From: Balanoglossus misakiensis
Taxonomy: Eukaryota > Hemichordata
DNA length: 64,000 nucleotides
NCBI GenBank assembly: GCA_040954595.2
Contig: CM082582.2
Span: 6,448,001 to 6,512,000, forward strand
Direction: 5' to 3'
Shown: in pieces, positions 47,901 to 62,900 of the stretch
Layout: each line of letters starts with the position of its first letter
Numbering within the stretch: position 1 is the stretch's first letter
Notes under the pieces: generated by a model
Told to the model about the DNA's origin: nothing
What the model saw: only the letters and a program-made list of their open reading frames with translations
Databases searched by the model: none
Translations under genes and position numbers: made by a program

Positions 47901-50900
47901 GAGATTTATATACCGCTCTCACTTTTTATTAAAAAAGTTTAATAGGGCAGAGTAAAAATGTGAAGGTACAAGATCGAAAATATGAAGGAATGTGTCAAAA
48001 ACAAAATAACGATGACATGCTAGGTGTCAAAATACACGGGCATATTTAAAACTATTGGCTGTTTGAACACCGCAATGTTCAGATCTGAAATTTGCAATTT
48101 TTGTCTGAAAAGTGTAATGTATTACTGTGGCATAAGTTGTGCTGCTCGAGTCGACATAACTGATTAAGGTAATTTTAATGAAAAAAATTAAATAAAATAT
48201 CTTCTGGCCAATTGATTTGCTTTGACCACTCACGAAAATACCAAATGACATCAAAAGATTCATTTGTATTGCAAAAGGTCCGTGTTGCTGCGTGTTGATT
48301 CATGGTTATCTCCATATTGATTAGGTCAATTATTTCCGTCTCTCTGTTCCCATCCCACATTCATTGACACCTCGCTGGCATTTGAGAAAGTGAAATGTCA
48401 GCAGTTTGTCTGACAGGTACTTGGAACGCTGTGTGATATGCTTTTATCTCACTTAGTTCACACTCCCCGGGGTTTAAATGCACACGGCTGATATCGATAA
48501 TACAGCATCTTCCTCAACCTTGTTTGTCACCCCTATCGCAGTGGTTGAAACTAACTCATTTCCAAGGGATAGATTTGAGCACAGATACTCAAGAAAACAT
48601 CTGTGCTTTGAGCAGTATACAAAAGAAGGGATCGACGTATACTTATGTCTTGGTCAAATGTGACTAATTCATTATCTTCACAGATGAAGTGAACAGAAAA
48701 AAAGCTTTTAACTATTCACACCCTGACACTAATTCCCACCCACCCACCCACCCAGCCAAGCCCAACCCATCCCAGGTGATGTATGACATATCATTACAGA
48801 AGTTTTGACATGCTGCATAATCAGTTATGACAGACTGACAGTAACTCTAATCAGATTTATTTGTTGATAAATTAATCTGATTGTCAGTCATCATGTTATA
48901 TTGTGTATATGATTCTGATAAATGTATCGTCACAGTCTCTTTGGGATTTGATTAGTTGATGTACGAGGTACCTTACCGGGACCAGTTGTTTTGGCAATAT
49001 CCAGTGCCAGAGGTGATCTGAAGATAGATTTCATAGGGTCTTGTCTTGTCACTAATTCTTGATATGATGCATATATCTGAAGGTTAGGGATGCCAATTGC
49101 ATCCGAAGTCCTTTGGTATTAAATCAATGTGATGAATCAAATTAATGCATGATTCATTGGGAGATAAATAAATCATACTGGTATGAAATGCTTTGGATGA
49201 AAAAGGAAACATGTCTTATCGGAATTCACATAGCTTTAGGGTGCTGGGAATGGAAAAAAAAGTTTAGTGTCGCGCACTGCTGGCCTGCAGACACGTCAGT
49301 GTATCGATGTTTACGACGGTTCGAGATTGCCTCGGGTCGATGCAAATTACTCCTAAAACAGGCATTTTACTTCTCCGCTCTTTCAAATGAAATCCATTTC
49401 ATTGAATCTTCCAGCAGTGTTGAGCAGAGGGGAATTGCTTTCCTGGGGACGGTCACAGATCAGGGCAAGGCAGTTGCACTATTCATGTAATGATCACAGG
49501 CTGCGGGTCTCTGTTTGTATGGGCGCAGCTGGTTACATCTCCTGTCTGCCAAATTTGTTGATGTGAATCAATATGTAGGACAGCTAGTTGTCGTTTAGCT
49601 TGCGGTAAGCAAACAGAAATTTCCAAGTAAAGTACAGAAAATAACAAAAAAAAACCGTGAAAATAAAAAGTCGCGTAAATATGTTTTTCGGAGATACCGG
49701 TATCAATGCAGTTAGTGAAATACAAGAACGCAAAAATTTACCGTCGTATAACAGTTGCCTCTTTTGATATCGCGGAAATTTTCTGTAGTGAAAATTTCCC
49801 TTTTTTACAGTATAGGATATATTCAACTGAGACAGTAGTATCCAGATACAACAACAAATAGACCCTTCTTTTTCCTGTTTATTACATTGGCTTGATCATT
49901 ACAATCTCATCACTCTCAGGCCCTTTGAATATTTATTGGAAATTTTTTTTTTCGACATAGCCTGGCCGCTCCAGTCTCAAATAAAAATTTCTAGCCCAGA
50001 TTTGCCAATATCGCTGCGGCTTTGGCAAGTTAATGCAATAGTGCCAGTAATCGTAAAACTAACAGCTGTTCCTACTCGGGGCTTGTAATGCCAGGGACAA
50101 ACACGGTGGTCGGGATGATAGCTCACTAATGAACGATTTGTGGGCTGGAGGTTTTATTGTTAATGCGCAGTGTGTGCGCAGGGCTTGGAAATCGCGAGAT
50201 GAATTGCGCGAGAGTAAACCGGAGCTGAAAGAGACGGATGACGGGAGGATCAGGTTGTTGGGGAACCTGCGGAGAATTTTCAAGCGATCCGGGGAAACGT
50301 TGTCAAGTGTCACGAGTCATTGTTATGCACGTAATTACATGTGCGTTAGCCGCGTCCCCTGAGATAGAGTGAAGTCATCAGGAGTAATAGTAGCCAGCGT
50401 TATTGATCGCCGCGGCAATCTGGACAGTGAGATTATACTACCTTTCCAGTGATAACAGTGCACACATACAGACAGTTCCACCCGCAGTACTTGTTGGGTA
50501 CTGCACGTTGCTGCATCATGTGTTGAGCGGAGCTGGGATATGTGATCTCTCGGATTTTTTCGTTCTGTGTGCGAGAGCGTGTACATGAACATTGAACTAC
50601 AGGAATATGTTGGTCTGGTCAAAGTGGAGGGTGAGCTCTCATTTTTCCATTGCTTTTCATTTTAAAAAAAGGTTTTGAATTTCTATCTTGAGTATTACAA
50701 ACCAACCATTTTTCCCTCAGCTTTTAACCTCTGTTTGGATGAACTTGCTTGTAGGGTACTACAAGTAAGAATATTTGTGTAATTTGCATTTTATTTTTAC
50801 CAAATGTTATTCATTCTGATTTACATTTTGCTCCTTCACAGGTACCTTTTGCACAAGTTGCATTTGATCTTTTTTTTCTGGTTGTTGTAGATTTTTATTT

Positions 50901-53900
50901 TTTATGATCATGGCATTTACTTTCAATCTTTCTTTTATACATGCCATACTGGAAAGCATTTTAGTATTAGATTTTCTTGTTTCATCATTTTCATGGCATG
51001 GGGGTACTACATGTCATTTGTTATTACACAAGGTTCTTCTTTCTTTAACTAACTAAGATGGAGTACAAGTATACAGACAGTAGTCATTGGCCATAATTAA
51101 ATATGTATCAATATGTCGCCAAAAGTATATTTTTAGGCAGATTTTGAATTATTATAATTTATATTCTCAGCAGCTGTGAGTATTTTATTATTCAAATATG
51201 ATCCTGGGACCGGAAAGAAAAATATTTATCAAGTTTCGGATACCTCAGTGTTACTCTTCGACATGGCAGCTGCAATCATGAAACTTGGCCTCCCTATACT
51301 GCTCAAGTTTAAAGTTGTATTCGTCTTGATATTTTCACAGCACATCCTCCTCCAAAGCGGAATCGTCTGGATTCATTCGCCCCGAGTTCTCTAGCCGAGG
51401 AAATCGACGACCTCAAGTATGTCGGAAAGGGCTGTTGTAAACTGAAACTGCCCAGGTTTTTCAAGAAGTTGAAAATTGAAGTACGGGATGGCGTCATTGA
51501 TGCATCAGGTCAGTGGGTGTTTTTTAACATTCTTTGGTTTAATGATGTATTTAATCCTTTCACCTGCACGCATTGGAATAACCCTGTGATTTTGTGTGGG
51601 GTGGTTGGGTCCATGAACAGCAAAGTAGGGGTGAAAGGGTACTTCAGATAGATTGTGCCTCGCTGATAGATTATAGGAATGAAAGTAAAAGAAACAAGTG
51701 AGAAAATCTTGCTGAAAAATTTATCTGTGTGTCTGATTGATATTCATGCATGGAAATTGAAAGTCCTGCATTTGTATACAATTAAGAATGCGCTTCATGA
51801 AAAAATTTAAAGTCGGGGAGGTGTATTAAAATGTGCAAGACACATCAGTAGTTGTGACCGTGTACTTTACGGGAAATTAAAGTCATTGTCGTAGTCTTAG
51901 TGACAGGTCCATTTACATGTCATTTGCAAGATCAAGGTGATTCACACCTGAATTTATAACTATTTAAACACTCAGGAAGTCATTCATCGCGGAACTAATA
52001 GATATCGCTCTGACACCCCAGAGTCTGTAATCACCCCATGTGTGATTCTCAGGGCTTTGTACCTGATGAAAACCTCGCATCTGACTTTCAGAGTATGGTA
52101 ATGTGTCAAACATAGGCTGGAATCAGATGGTCAGCATCTCCCAATGTAATAGCAGCTGTGAATTCTCCCTACGTTAAATAGGTTTTTGCTACCTAGGTGA
52201 CTGATGAAAATCTCATGTTCGACACAATTTCAAGATGGCCGATTTTTGCCATGTTTATGAAATGAAAGTTCATTAGATGAAGTGACATCAGTCATTCTGA
52301 ATTTTGTAACAGAAAAAATCTATTCTTTGTAAATTCAAACTGCACTATCTGTCACTTGACAAATGTAAAGAAAAACAATAATGTGGAGTCACTCATCCAT
52401 GAGCCGAATGAGGATTGTAAAGAGTCGCACGCTGTTTTCTAAAACTGAATATAGTCCAAGAAAATCAATTCAACTAACCATTCAACCATAAGCAATGATT
52501 GCTATGGAAACTCACCCTCTGTATACGATGTTTTTGTTAGGGAAAGGGCTGATCTGGAGAGGACCCTTGCTATTTTTCGGTGTCCTGCTTTTTTTATCTG
52601 AACCTGTCAAAAGTGGACACCTGCTCCGATGTGTAAAAACCATCAACTCAAACACTAACCAATAAAACCACATTTTTTACTGTCCAGGAAACCTGTGGTT
52701 GACTTGGCTTCACGTTGTGGCCATGGCCTTCATCTACAATGCCATTGTGATATTTCTGCGAGGGGTCTTCCCGTCAGCAAACGCGGATAACATCTGGATT
52801 TGGTGGATGTTCGACTACATGTGTGACACCATCTACGTCATCGACATCTTTCTGCGGATGAGACATCGCTTTGTACTTCATGGAATGTATATCGTAAGTA
52901 TACACAAGTCAGAAATCTACAGTACCATATGCTGTACATGTATATCCACCTCTCATCATTGCACATATCAAATCGCAATCAAATCGCAATCGTACGTAGT
53001 ACGCCATCTTCAGATTGAATGTTATAATTCTAATCCCTGAACATGCAGTGCCTGTGTGCAATTCTTACTTCACAAATCCCGTGCTTATCCAGCATTGTAC
53101 ACTCTAAACGTCAACCACTAAATTCCAATTATTCAGAATCAACAATAAAAACAGCAGTCGTGACACTGGAATACAAGTGCGTGACAGAAAATAATCCCTC
53201 ACAGATGACAGAACATTTAAATTTTGTTTGCCAAGATGCAAATTCTAGTTTGCTTGTTTTTATACCAATTCAGTGTGTACGATTCAGTGGAGAATGTTTG
53301 AAATATCTGTTTGAAGTTGTTGTTTTTCCAAGCTATATTTCATAATCATAAAAATACAGAGCTGTAATTCAATGGTAATCCGCAGCAGATGCTGCAATGA
53401 ATTACCGCTGACACTAAAAACCCTATCACATAAATTGAAGACCAAAGGGATCTGGAGTGACTGGTACATTCTAACCAGCAAGATTTATACTGATGATTTT
53501 TTTTTCCGGGTGTGAAATTTCGCGAGCATCAGTCATTTCGCGCCGAAGCGTCATGACTGATGGTGTTGTGGAGTGTTTGTTTTATTGTAACATAAATTTT
53601 TCAGATTTAGATGTAGTCGTTGCCCTCGTGTAACCTAGCTCCAGTGTTGCTGTTGAAATTAAGTACCAGTAATGTTCATCGGAGATTGGTTGTGTAACCC
53701 AAAGAACATAATTTTTTGCGGCATTCCGTGAAAGTTTCACGCAAAAACACACATACTCTCAAATTACAAATCATAATGGAAGCCTCATGCTGGCTTTTGT
53801 GTTTTACAATATGTCATACTTATTGTGAGGATATTTTCGATCGAGGTTTCTAATACTTTGCATAGGTTTTTCAATTGTTCAAAAACCATTTCCCTCTTAT

Positions 53901-56900
53901 AGACATTCCCCATAAACTGTTTTACAACATTTCATAACAGTTGGACACACATTGCAAGGTGTTCCATTTCAGTTTGTATGAAATTTAAAGGACGTTTCCA
54001 CCAATCAAAAGTTAGCATTCACTTACAGACATAATCTGATACCAGTTTTATGACTGCCACTAATATGGTACCTATGCAATCTGCTACATGTAATTAATGT
54101 CGCTTGTAATCATGAAAAACTGTGGCATCATGGGCTCTCAAATGATATCGAGGTGAGGATCTCTTCTGAGTGGTTCTAAGTTGAGGCATGATTGTTTTTA
54201 TCACATGAGATATAAAAATTGAAAGCTTGTCCTGAGTCATTACAAAAAGTGGGATCAGATATTTGCATGTGTATTTAATTGTGAGGAATACCTCAAAATA
54301 GAAATAAAAAGTTGAAGAGAGATTTGTCAGTAGTTGGGCATGCTGTAGTTTAGGATTGAACATTTCGTTATTCATACATGATGAAGGGATTTTCATAAAA
54401 AGTCTGTTTTAATTGCTCTCACCTATCGCCTCAATTATTAAATTTGACTCTTTTTTGTATCAGTTCTGCTAGCCAGTTTCTTCTAGTGAGTGCACACCAT
54501 ACAATTAATCTTCCTGGCAGCAGTTTTTGCGACTATTAATTTTCACATCTTTGATATTTGGAGATTGACCCCTCTTTCGTTCGCGGTAGAGTTGCGTTGA
54601 AATTTGCGAGGTCAGTTATTGGAATCACACAAACTCTTTTCAACTGTCACGGGACCACCTAACGCATTTTGACACTGATAGATGCAGTAGCCTTGTTTCG
54701 CGGCTGTGCCGTTTCTCGTTCGTGTGGGAGTCGATCTCCGACAGTCTACAGATGCACGTCAGGTTCACTGCAAACAAACATCCATCAGATCTTTTTTATT
54801 GGCCAGTGTCATTAGTGTTTTCTAGTTTGTCCAGCCAAATTGCTCCGCTGAGAATCCAGCCTACGACCAGCAGTTGACACTGATCAATAACAAAGTCCCT
54901 TAATCTCCTCAAATCCAATCTGTTTTACTCAGGTTCGGCTAACGAGGAATCATCGTTAATCTGCTCATGTATTAAAATCTACTGAATTTGTTTTTTTGTC
55001 AACGTTTCTAGACTCTTGCGCAGAAATATTGAGAAGTGCCCTTTTTGTATTGGATCATGATTAAATTTACTTGGCCAAGTACTTTTCATGTACTTTCTGA
55101 AGAAATTCTGATGGTGATTCAAATCAGAAATCTTTTTAATTTTCAATTAGGTTAATTTTTCTATTAGATAACAATCTCATTTCCAAACATTAAAATCTAT
55201 TTAATACGTTGTTTGTCAAGTGATTGGCATATTGCTACATGTCTCCATGATATCTGTTCAATCACCATACATTGCAGAATTATGGAGTGTGAAATAAATG
55301 GATCTGACTGCATATGACTTTCAACATGGCAGCTTTACTTCAAGGGAAATCCTAACCAAGCTACAGTCCTGTAGCTGTCGTATTTCACATATCCCAGTCT
55401 GCTATTTTCATGTCATTCCTAGCATGCACTGAGATAAATTCAAGTCACAGACCATTAATGCAACCACTCGTATTGATAAAATCTATACATGGGTAGTGAT
55501 GGGAATACTGTCTTTTTGATTGTTAGGAACCTAATGTGTTGAACGTTCCTCAAAACACATAATACGCCATGCAATGCAAGTACACCATCAAGTGATAAGA
55601 TTTGTGTCCATTTTTACGGAGATCAAATGGGAATAATCACGTCAACTCGTCTCTTACTGACGTATTTATCCAAAATTGCCTTAAGGAAGTTTATCGTCTT
55701 CTGCAATACACTAGGTTGTCAAATAAACAGGGTATTTATTTCTGGGATGTACTAGTAGTGGATTTTCAAGATGTTGTTGGCTTTTAACACTTTTTATTGT
55801 CAATTGGTAATACTGGGCCATTTGAGTTTTGAATGGTAGTAAATTTGTGAGGAGTACTCAAGCAGATGTAACAATATGCATCTCATAATCCCTGATTTTT
55901 AAAACTCAAATTTGACAAAATTAGTTACTGAAGGGGAATCATGATGTCTTTACTTTTGCTGGTTCTTTGCTGTTCATTTTTCTCAGGTGCACCTGAGACC
56001 AGAACAGCCAAGAATCAGAAAAGATAAAGATATCTGATTTTAATCCAACTGATGAAACACTACATTGTCATTTTCACTCATTAGTGCTGTGCTATGAAGG
56101 ATATTAATTAATTGACCATGACCATTTTTTCTCAGACTGACAAGAAATTACTGAGGCTACACTACATGAGCTCAAGGCATTTCAAGGTGAGTATTTTATG
56201 GTATAAGATATATTGACAGTTTAAAAATATTCTTGCATTAAAGAGAGAGTCCACGTTGGCCCGTTTTTGCTTTACTAATTCCTTGAGCGAAATATAAGAA
56301 AATGTTTAAGACTGATTTTCAAGGTGCGTGCTATCTTAAAAGCTGGCTTACTGTGCATACTGTGTTTCATTGGCTCTCCATAATATTTTCTGTAGTGAAA
56401 ATCACACTTGATTTTGGAGATCTGTGCAAACATTGAATCTCTCTAAATATGAATGTTTTTAAGTAACAACTTCTTGTAATTTTTTTTTGCAGATTGATTT
56501 GTTATGTCTTTTACCATTGGATTTATTCTACATAAAAACTGGTTGCTACGGGGCGAGTGCTTTTTTGAGACTACCCAGGTTGTTAAAGGTTAGTAGTGGG
56601 GCTTCTTAGCTGACTATGCACTCATGTGTAGCAGAAGTAATCACATGCATATAACAGTACATGATCTGTACTGTACATGAATATGTTCTGAATCTGTAAG
56701 TGAATACACATGTTCTGGGTTTCGTCTTGGGCTGCATGGGTTTAGAGGTTTGTGAAATCAGAGTGCGTCAATCTTGATGTAAAAATAGAATACGACATAC
56801 TTTCAATTTTTAATTATCTCATGTTGACCTAGCAGTTATAACCTTTGTCCTTTATTGAAGATTAATTATTTCGTCTTCTGATGTATTTTCACCCGCAGGT

Positions 56901-59900
56901 GCAAGCATATGTTGAGTTCACTGAAAGATTTGAAAATAAATCAAAGTCTGCCTGGTTGTTCAGGTAAGTCATCTGTCGTTATGGAAAAAATATCTGATTC
57001 CATGCTCTGTGATTTTTCATGTCACTGTTCCAGGTAAAGAGATACAGGTATACCCCTGGAAATGTAATAAGAAATATTATTTGGTTAATATGGTCCCGTG
57101 GAGACTGCAGAATACCAGATGAATTTTACAAATGTTTGTAGAATCTCAGACAAGGACTTCGAGACGAAATGTTGTGTAATCCTTGATAATGCGAAAATAG
57201 AGATTCAGATTTTTTGATAAAATGGCATATGTTGCAACATGGTGTTTGTATGGAATGGATATTAGCTTTGTAATTAGTAATTATCTTGTATGTGATTGAC
57301 ATTATGAATACTTTCATTTTTTGTCATCAGAGTGGTGAAAACTATTGGATACATGCTGTACATGATTCATTTGAATACTTGCTGTTACTACGCAATCTCT
57401 GTGTGGGAAGGCATTGCGTCCAATGGATGGGTGTGGAACGGAGTAGGGAACAGGTAAGGTCTCTCACGGTCCTCATACGTGACGTCGGCATGGCAATGTG
57501 TGTGGAATCAAGGAGAGGTTTGACTTGTACAGTCAAACCTGTGTTAGTGGTCACTTCTATAGTCTATATAGTGAATAGTGGCCACATATCACAGTCCCTG
57601 TGCAGTTTACATGGTCATGAACAGTTTGACTATATACAACAAAGTGTGAACATGAGAGTTTCATCTACCGGGCAACCTAGTGAAAGAACTGTGCATGTGA
57701 CGTGTGTGTTTGTGTTTGTGTGCTCTTTAAATGCGAATGGACAGTGGTATAGGGATTAATGTCCAAGCTGTCACAATGTCTTATCTGCTTGCTAGGTCTT
57801 TAGGGGTAATATCAGTTTTTGTGTCAGTAACTATATAAATAACGCCAATCATTGAGATAACTTACTTTCCAATGTATTAGAAATAGCAATTTATTTCAAT
57901 AATGGCTTGTTCGTCTGAACATTGTGATAAACACAGGCAGTGAAATGAGATTATTTTTCTTATCAGAGAGACTGCGCTGATAGAATCTGCGTGAAATGAG
58001 TTCATTTCATTGTGAAATCCATTTACTGGAAACAAATATTATTATGAACTGGTGAAATGCTAGACTTTCACGCAGACACCCCCTGGTGCATTTCTGTGTT
58101 TAGTTTGGTCCAACTTTACCATTGATGGCAATGGAGTCGGACTAAACCAGACAGTCGAAGGGGGTCAGAATTTGGAATGATTAAAGTACTTTGATTGAGA
58201 GTTCTTGCCGAATTTTCATGGTTGGTTGGTTGCTGCGTTCACTGCATATGGAATGTATCCATGACATACTGGCCCCTCGGTGTGGACAGACATATTCTGA
58301 GTACTGCATAACGGAAGCATCAGGGGATTTATCTAAAATGGTAATACAGCAGACAAAACCTGTGAGGCTGTCTGTGAGAGCAGAACAACAGAGTGAGGAC
58401 GTGGTCAGCCATAACTTGAAATTTTAACCCAAGAAAAACTATAAAGATGATAGCATCTTATCCTCAGATGACTTTCATTCCTGTAGAACATAATACTTAA
58501 AACTCCACCCCTGATAATAAAGTATGTACATATACCCACATTTGTTTTGTTCTTTTGAACTTATACCGCTCCCCATTCTCTTTTTCAGCTACATCCGCTG
58601 CTGTTACCGGGCAACCAAGACGTTAATCACCATCGGCAACCTGCCGGACCCCGTCACAACTTTTGAGATTTTCTTCATGAACGTAGACTTCATCATCGGC
58701 ATTTTTGTCTTTGCCACCATCATTGGTCAGGTATGTAGATGATGTCATTTGTCTTCTGTTACCATTATATTAAAGTACTGTTTTAATGCCATATGCGATA
58801 GCCCTTTATGTCAGTGTACATACAGAATATCTGTCCGTATAAAACATGTTTAAATATATTCAAATGATTTTCCAACAAATTTTTTATATTATTCGTGAAA
58901 TTATCACTTGAAATACTTACATAAATGACCACTCCCTAAATGTATATCACTGAACATGCAGAACAATATCAATGACTTTAAAAATGTAAAAACTCTTTAA
59001 AGTTACTGACTTCAACGTGTTATTTAAATCTTACTTTTGGACAGTGCCCATTTTGTTAGGGTTCATTTCCTTTCAAAATTCTGCCATAAAATGCCCTGAC
59101 ATATATGATAGGTGCTGCTCATTTTGTTCCCCCCTTGTAGTTGAAGTCGTTACTTCGCAGCACGCGGGGGAAATGCAATCAAATTTAATTACCGGGAAGT
59201 AATTTATTCTAGGCACTCTGAAGGGCTTTATACTTGCATCGCGTTTAGTAATCGGCGACTTAATATCCTTCCGTTGAAAAAAAAAAAATTGTGATTCCCA
59301 TTCCAGATGAGAGACATCCTAGGGGCAGCGAGGGCCACTAAGGAAGCGTTCCGGCGGCGAATGGACAACACCATGAGGCTGCTGAACACCTGGAAAATCC
59401 CGGAGAAGGCCCAGAAGCGAGTGCGGATGTGGTATCTGTATAACTGGGAGCGGGGAGAACTCTTGGGTACAAATACAATTCTATAAATCATTTGGTGAAA
59501 TATTTGTCAGAGGAAACCTTTGTAATGTCTGTCTGTGTGTTTGTTACCTCTAACATGCATTTATTTGATGGAAGCGATGATTTGTACAAAAATATGATAA
59601 ATGCTGTAAGACTGATGGCAGACTCGAGTGAATTGCTCGCTCTCCAATCACTGGCAACATTGGATTTACTTGGTTAAAGGGGAAAATGGCCTATATAAAT
59701 GGGATTATAGGAACACATAATTTGGCCTGATTTGACAGAAATTCAATGTACTTTCGCCCTGTCTAGCAACAGAACCAATCAGGCTTTTCGACATGTACAG
59801 AATGCACTCGGGGAAGAGTCTCATTACAGAAGGGTGGTGTGCTTTTGAAAAATGGCCGTCGCTGGATTGAGTGCCCAGGGTGTGACAGTTTGGGGTTGAG

Positions 59901-62900
59901 AGGAGATATCCTCTTACAAAAGGCAGCAAAATTGTACTGATGGCTTGAAACTGATATTCCACATTCCCATCACGCTGTTTTCCGCGCCATTGCAAATAAC
60001 AAATGAAACCAACGTGTGATGGTGAATGGGAGACGGTGTCGTGGAACTTTTAATAAGTCTGGATTGTTTCACAAGGGAGGGTCAATTACGGCACCTGAAC
60101 TAAACACTTGAGTACTAAATACTAGTTCTGTTTTCATTACAGACGAAAAAGAGGTTATGGAGGCAGTGCCCATCAAAATGCAGACAGATCTGGCCATTCA
60201 TGTCCACATGGGAACATTAAGTAAAGTCTCGCTCTTTCAGGTGAGTTCGAATCATCACTCCTGTTGGAAAAATTCCAACTGTTACAGTGAGAGAGTACAC
60301 CTACGAGAGACATTGTGTAGGTGTGAATAAAAAGGGGAAATAATTTTTTTCTGGAAATTTTGAGTTCAAACTAATGATTAAATAATTAATGTACCAGTGT
60401 AATTTTGCAGCTTGGAAAAACCAAGAAAGGGTTAATGAAATTGTAGTATTCAAATCTTGTTCTTTTACTTTTGGTTGGATTGTATTCTATGTGTGGTCTC
60501 TGCCTTTTTGTAATATGTCCTCTGTCAGCTTTTCATACAAATGTGTTCCTACCAGCCTATTTAATTCTGGTTAAAGAGTAATATACAGTGAAACCTGTCA
60601 TTATAGGCACCTCTCTAATCAGGACACCTCTCTATTAAGGACAGGTTTTTCAAGACAAAAGTTACAATTTGAAAAGAATGTTACCTGTCTATTAAGGACA
60701 GATTATTTTGGTCCTAGAAGTGTCCGTAAAAGACAGGTTTCACTGTATGTCCTTATTTGAGATTTGCCAATGTGTAAAACACTCAAAGCAGCTCAGCTGT
60801 GCAGCTTGGCAGGCTGTAAAAAATTGTGTAATGTAGGGCATGACCGCGTCGGCATCGATCTGCTAGTCCGCGGGCAATGTCAAAGATTGCAGCGGGTAAT
60901 GAAGAGTGGCGTCAATTAAGCAAGCCCATTAAGGTGTGGGTTTTTTGACGCACTGTCTGCACTTGGCATGTCTTGACGCTGCATATTTGACATTTGTCAG
61001 CAAAGGGCACTGAATTTGCAAACAGTGACAGCTTGAACTAGAGCCGTATATAGTCTCCTGACAACCTGAGCGTTTTGGAATTGATGAATTTGACCAAACA
61101 CCGACGCTAATCAAATGCAAAGAGCAGCAAATTACTGTAAGACGGGTTATTTTTGCGAGCAATAAATTTTCGCGAAATACACGAGAGCCAAAAAAACGTG
61201 AAAATAAAAAGTCATGTAAAATGTTTTTTCAGAGATGACGATGCAGTTAGTGAAATACCAGAATGTGCAAATTAATCCTCGCAAAACAGTTGCCTCTTTT
61301 GATATCGCGAAAATTTCCTGTCGCAAAAATAACCCGTTTTACAGTATATCCTGCGACATTGCCTCCGGGGTTAGAGATTTGATTTTCAATTAATATTGAT
61401 GATGTGGGTGTTTTGTCTGTTGATTGCAGGACTGTGATAAAATGTTACTGAGGGATCTGGTATTAAAACTAAGGCCTGTTCTATACTTGCCCGGTGATTA
61501 CATTTGTACCAAGGTGAGATTACGTGTAATTCACGTCAGATTTACAGCGGCAGGGGATGAAATATCAGCCGGATGCTTTTGTGCTTTGTTGAGGAATTGA
61601 TGTTTTGGGAGGCGAGCTCCAACCTGCATGATCAGCTGGATGAAAGGTTTTGAACGCAGACTGAATGATTAGGTCTCTTGTGTATTGTGGGACGTTTTCA
61701 TCATCGAGTTCATCAGCCGAAACTACAAATTATCCCACTTGTCCACGGGTAGAGTCATAGTCTGTGTTTAGTTTGAACTTCTGGACTGCAGGCTGCAATA
61801 TATCACATGTGAAAAAAATTGAAACAAAACGAAAAAAGCACAGTGCATGAATATTCCCTTAATCTTTGTATTTTCACTGCAGCTGTTAAGTAGTATATGC
61901 ATCTCGGAACACTGAAACTCTGTTCAGAAAAACAGTCTGTGTACCAAGTAATCTAACAGTTGTGGTGAAATTATTGCATTATATAGATATATAGTGTAGA
62001 GAATTGAAATTGATAATTTTCTAGACACAAACATACAGCTATTTGGAAGCATTTGAAAATTTAAAATGTTTTATATTTCAAATAATTCAGGGTGAAGTGG
62101 GCAAGGAAATGTACATTGTAAACAGTGGAATAGTGGAAGTCATGGGTGGTGAGGACGGAACCAAAGTCTTGGCAACATTACATCCTGGGAGTGTCTTTGG
62201 AGAAATCAGGTCAGTATTACTACTGTTAGGGTCTTTTTGTTGGTTGTGTTCTTTGTTGGTATTTTCTCTTGCTGTTTCGAATCTGGAGCAAAATCATAAT
62301 TTACTTTTCACATTTTCCTCAAAGAAGGGTGATTTCAGACAGCAGAATTGAAAGTAAGGTAAAGGCTTTCTAAAGATCTGAAATGCGAAATACAGTCTTG
62401 TGAAACACTCCAAGACAACGATATTGGTACACAGTGAAACTGTCACCTACTGCCCTCAACGTCCATGCACAAATTGAACTTTTGTTTTTTCTTCATTCGC
62501 ATCTCAGTCTTCTTGCAATGGGAGGTGGCAACAGACGAACTGCGGATGTCATCTCGTCAGGTTTCGCTAATTTATTCGTACTGCAGAAACAGGATTTACA
62601 AGAAGCAATTGTCAACTATCCCGAAGCCCAGGAGAGTCTGAAACGGAAAGCTAAGTAAGTGGTCTTTCTCGGGTGTATTTGGTGTACATTCAAACCTGTT
62701 TTGAAAACCTTGAACATTTTGCAGAATTTGCACAATTTGGTAAGGTCATCTCACTCTGCCTATCAGACAGAGAAGAGAAATCAGTGGCACTATGCAAAGA
62801 CAGCTAACATTCCATATGTAAAGTCTCTCCTAACCTGTCTTAAATATCACGATCTTACTGTGGCATACTGGACAAATCACTGGTTGTAGACAGTTTCTTG

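Noticed and set aside
49149-49490. 113-codon open frame in the large CNG beta intron
   Set aside because: No domain, and not flanked by splice sites in phase with the neighbouring channel exons.
57286-57759. 157-codon plus-strand open frame over the S5 exon
   Set aside because: It is an out-of-frame shadow of the real exon 57331-57453, whose correct frame gives the channel S5 sequence.
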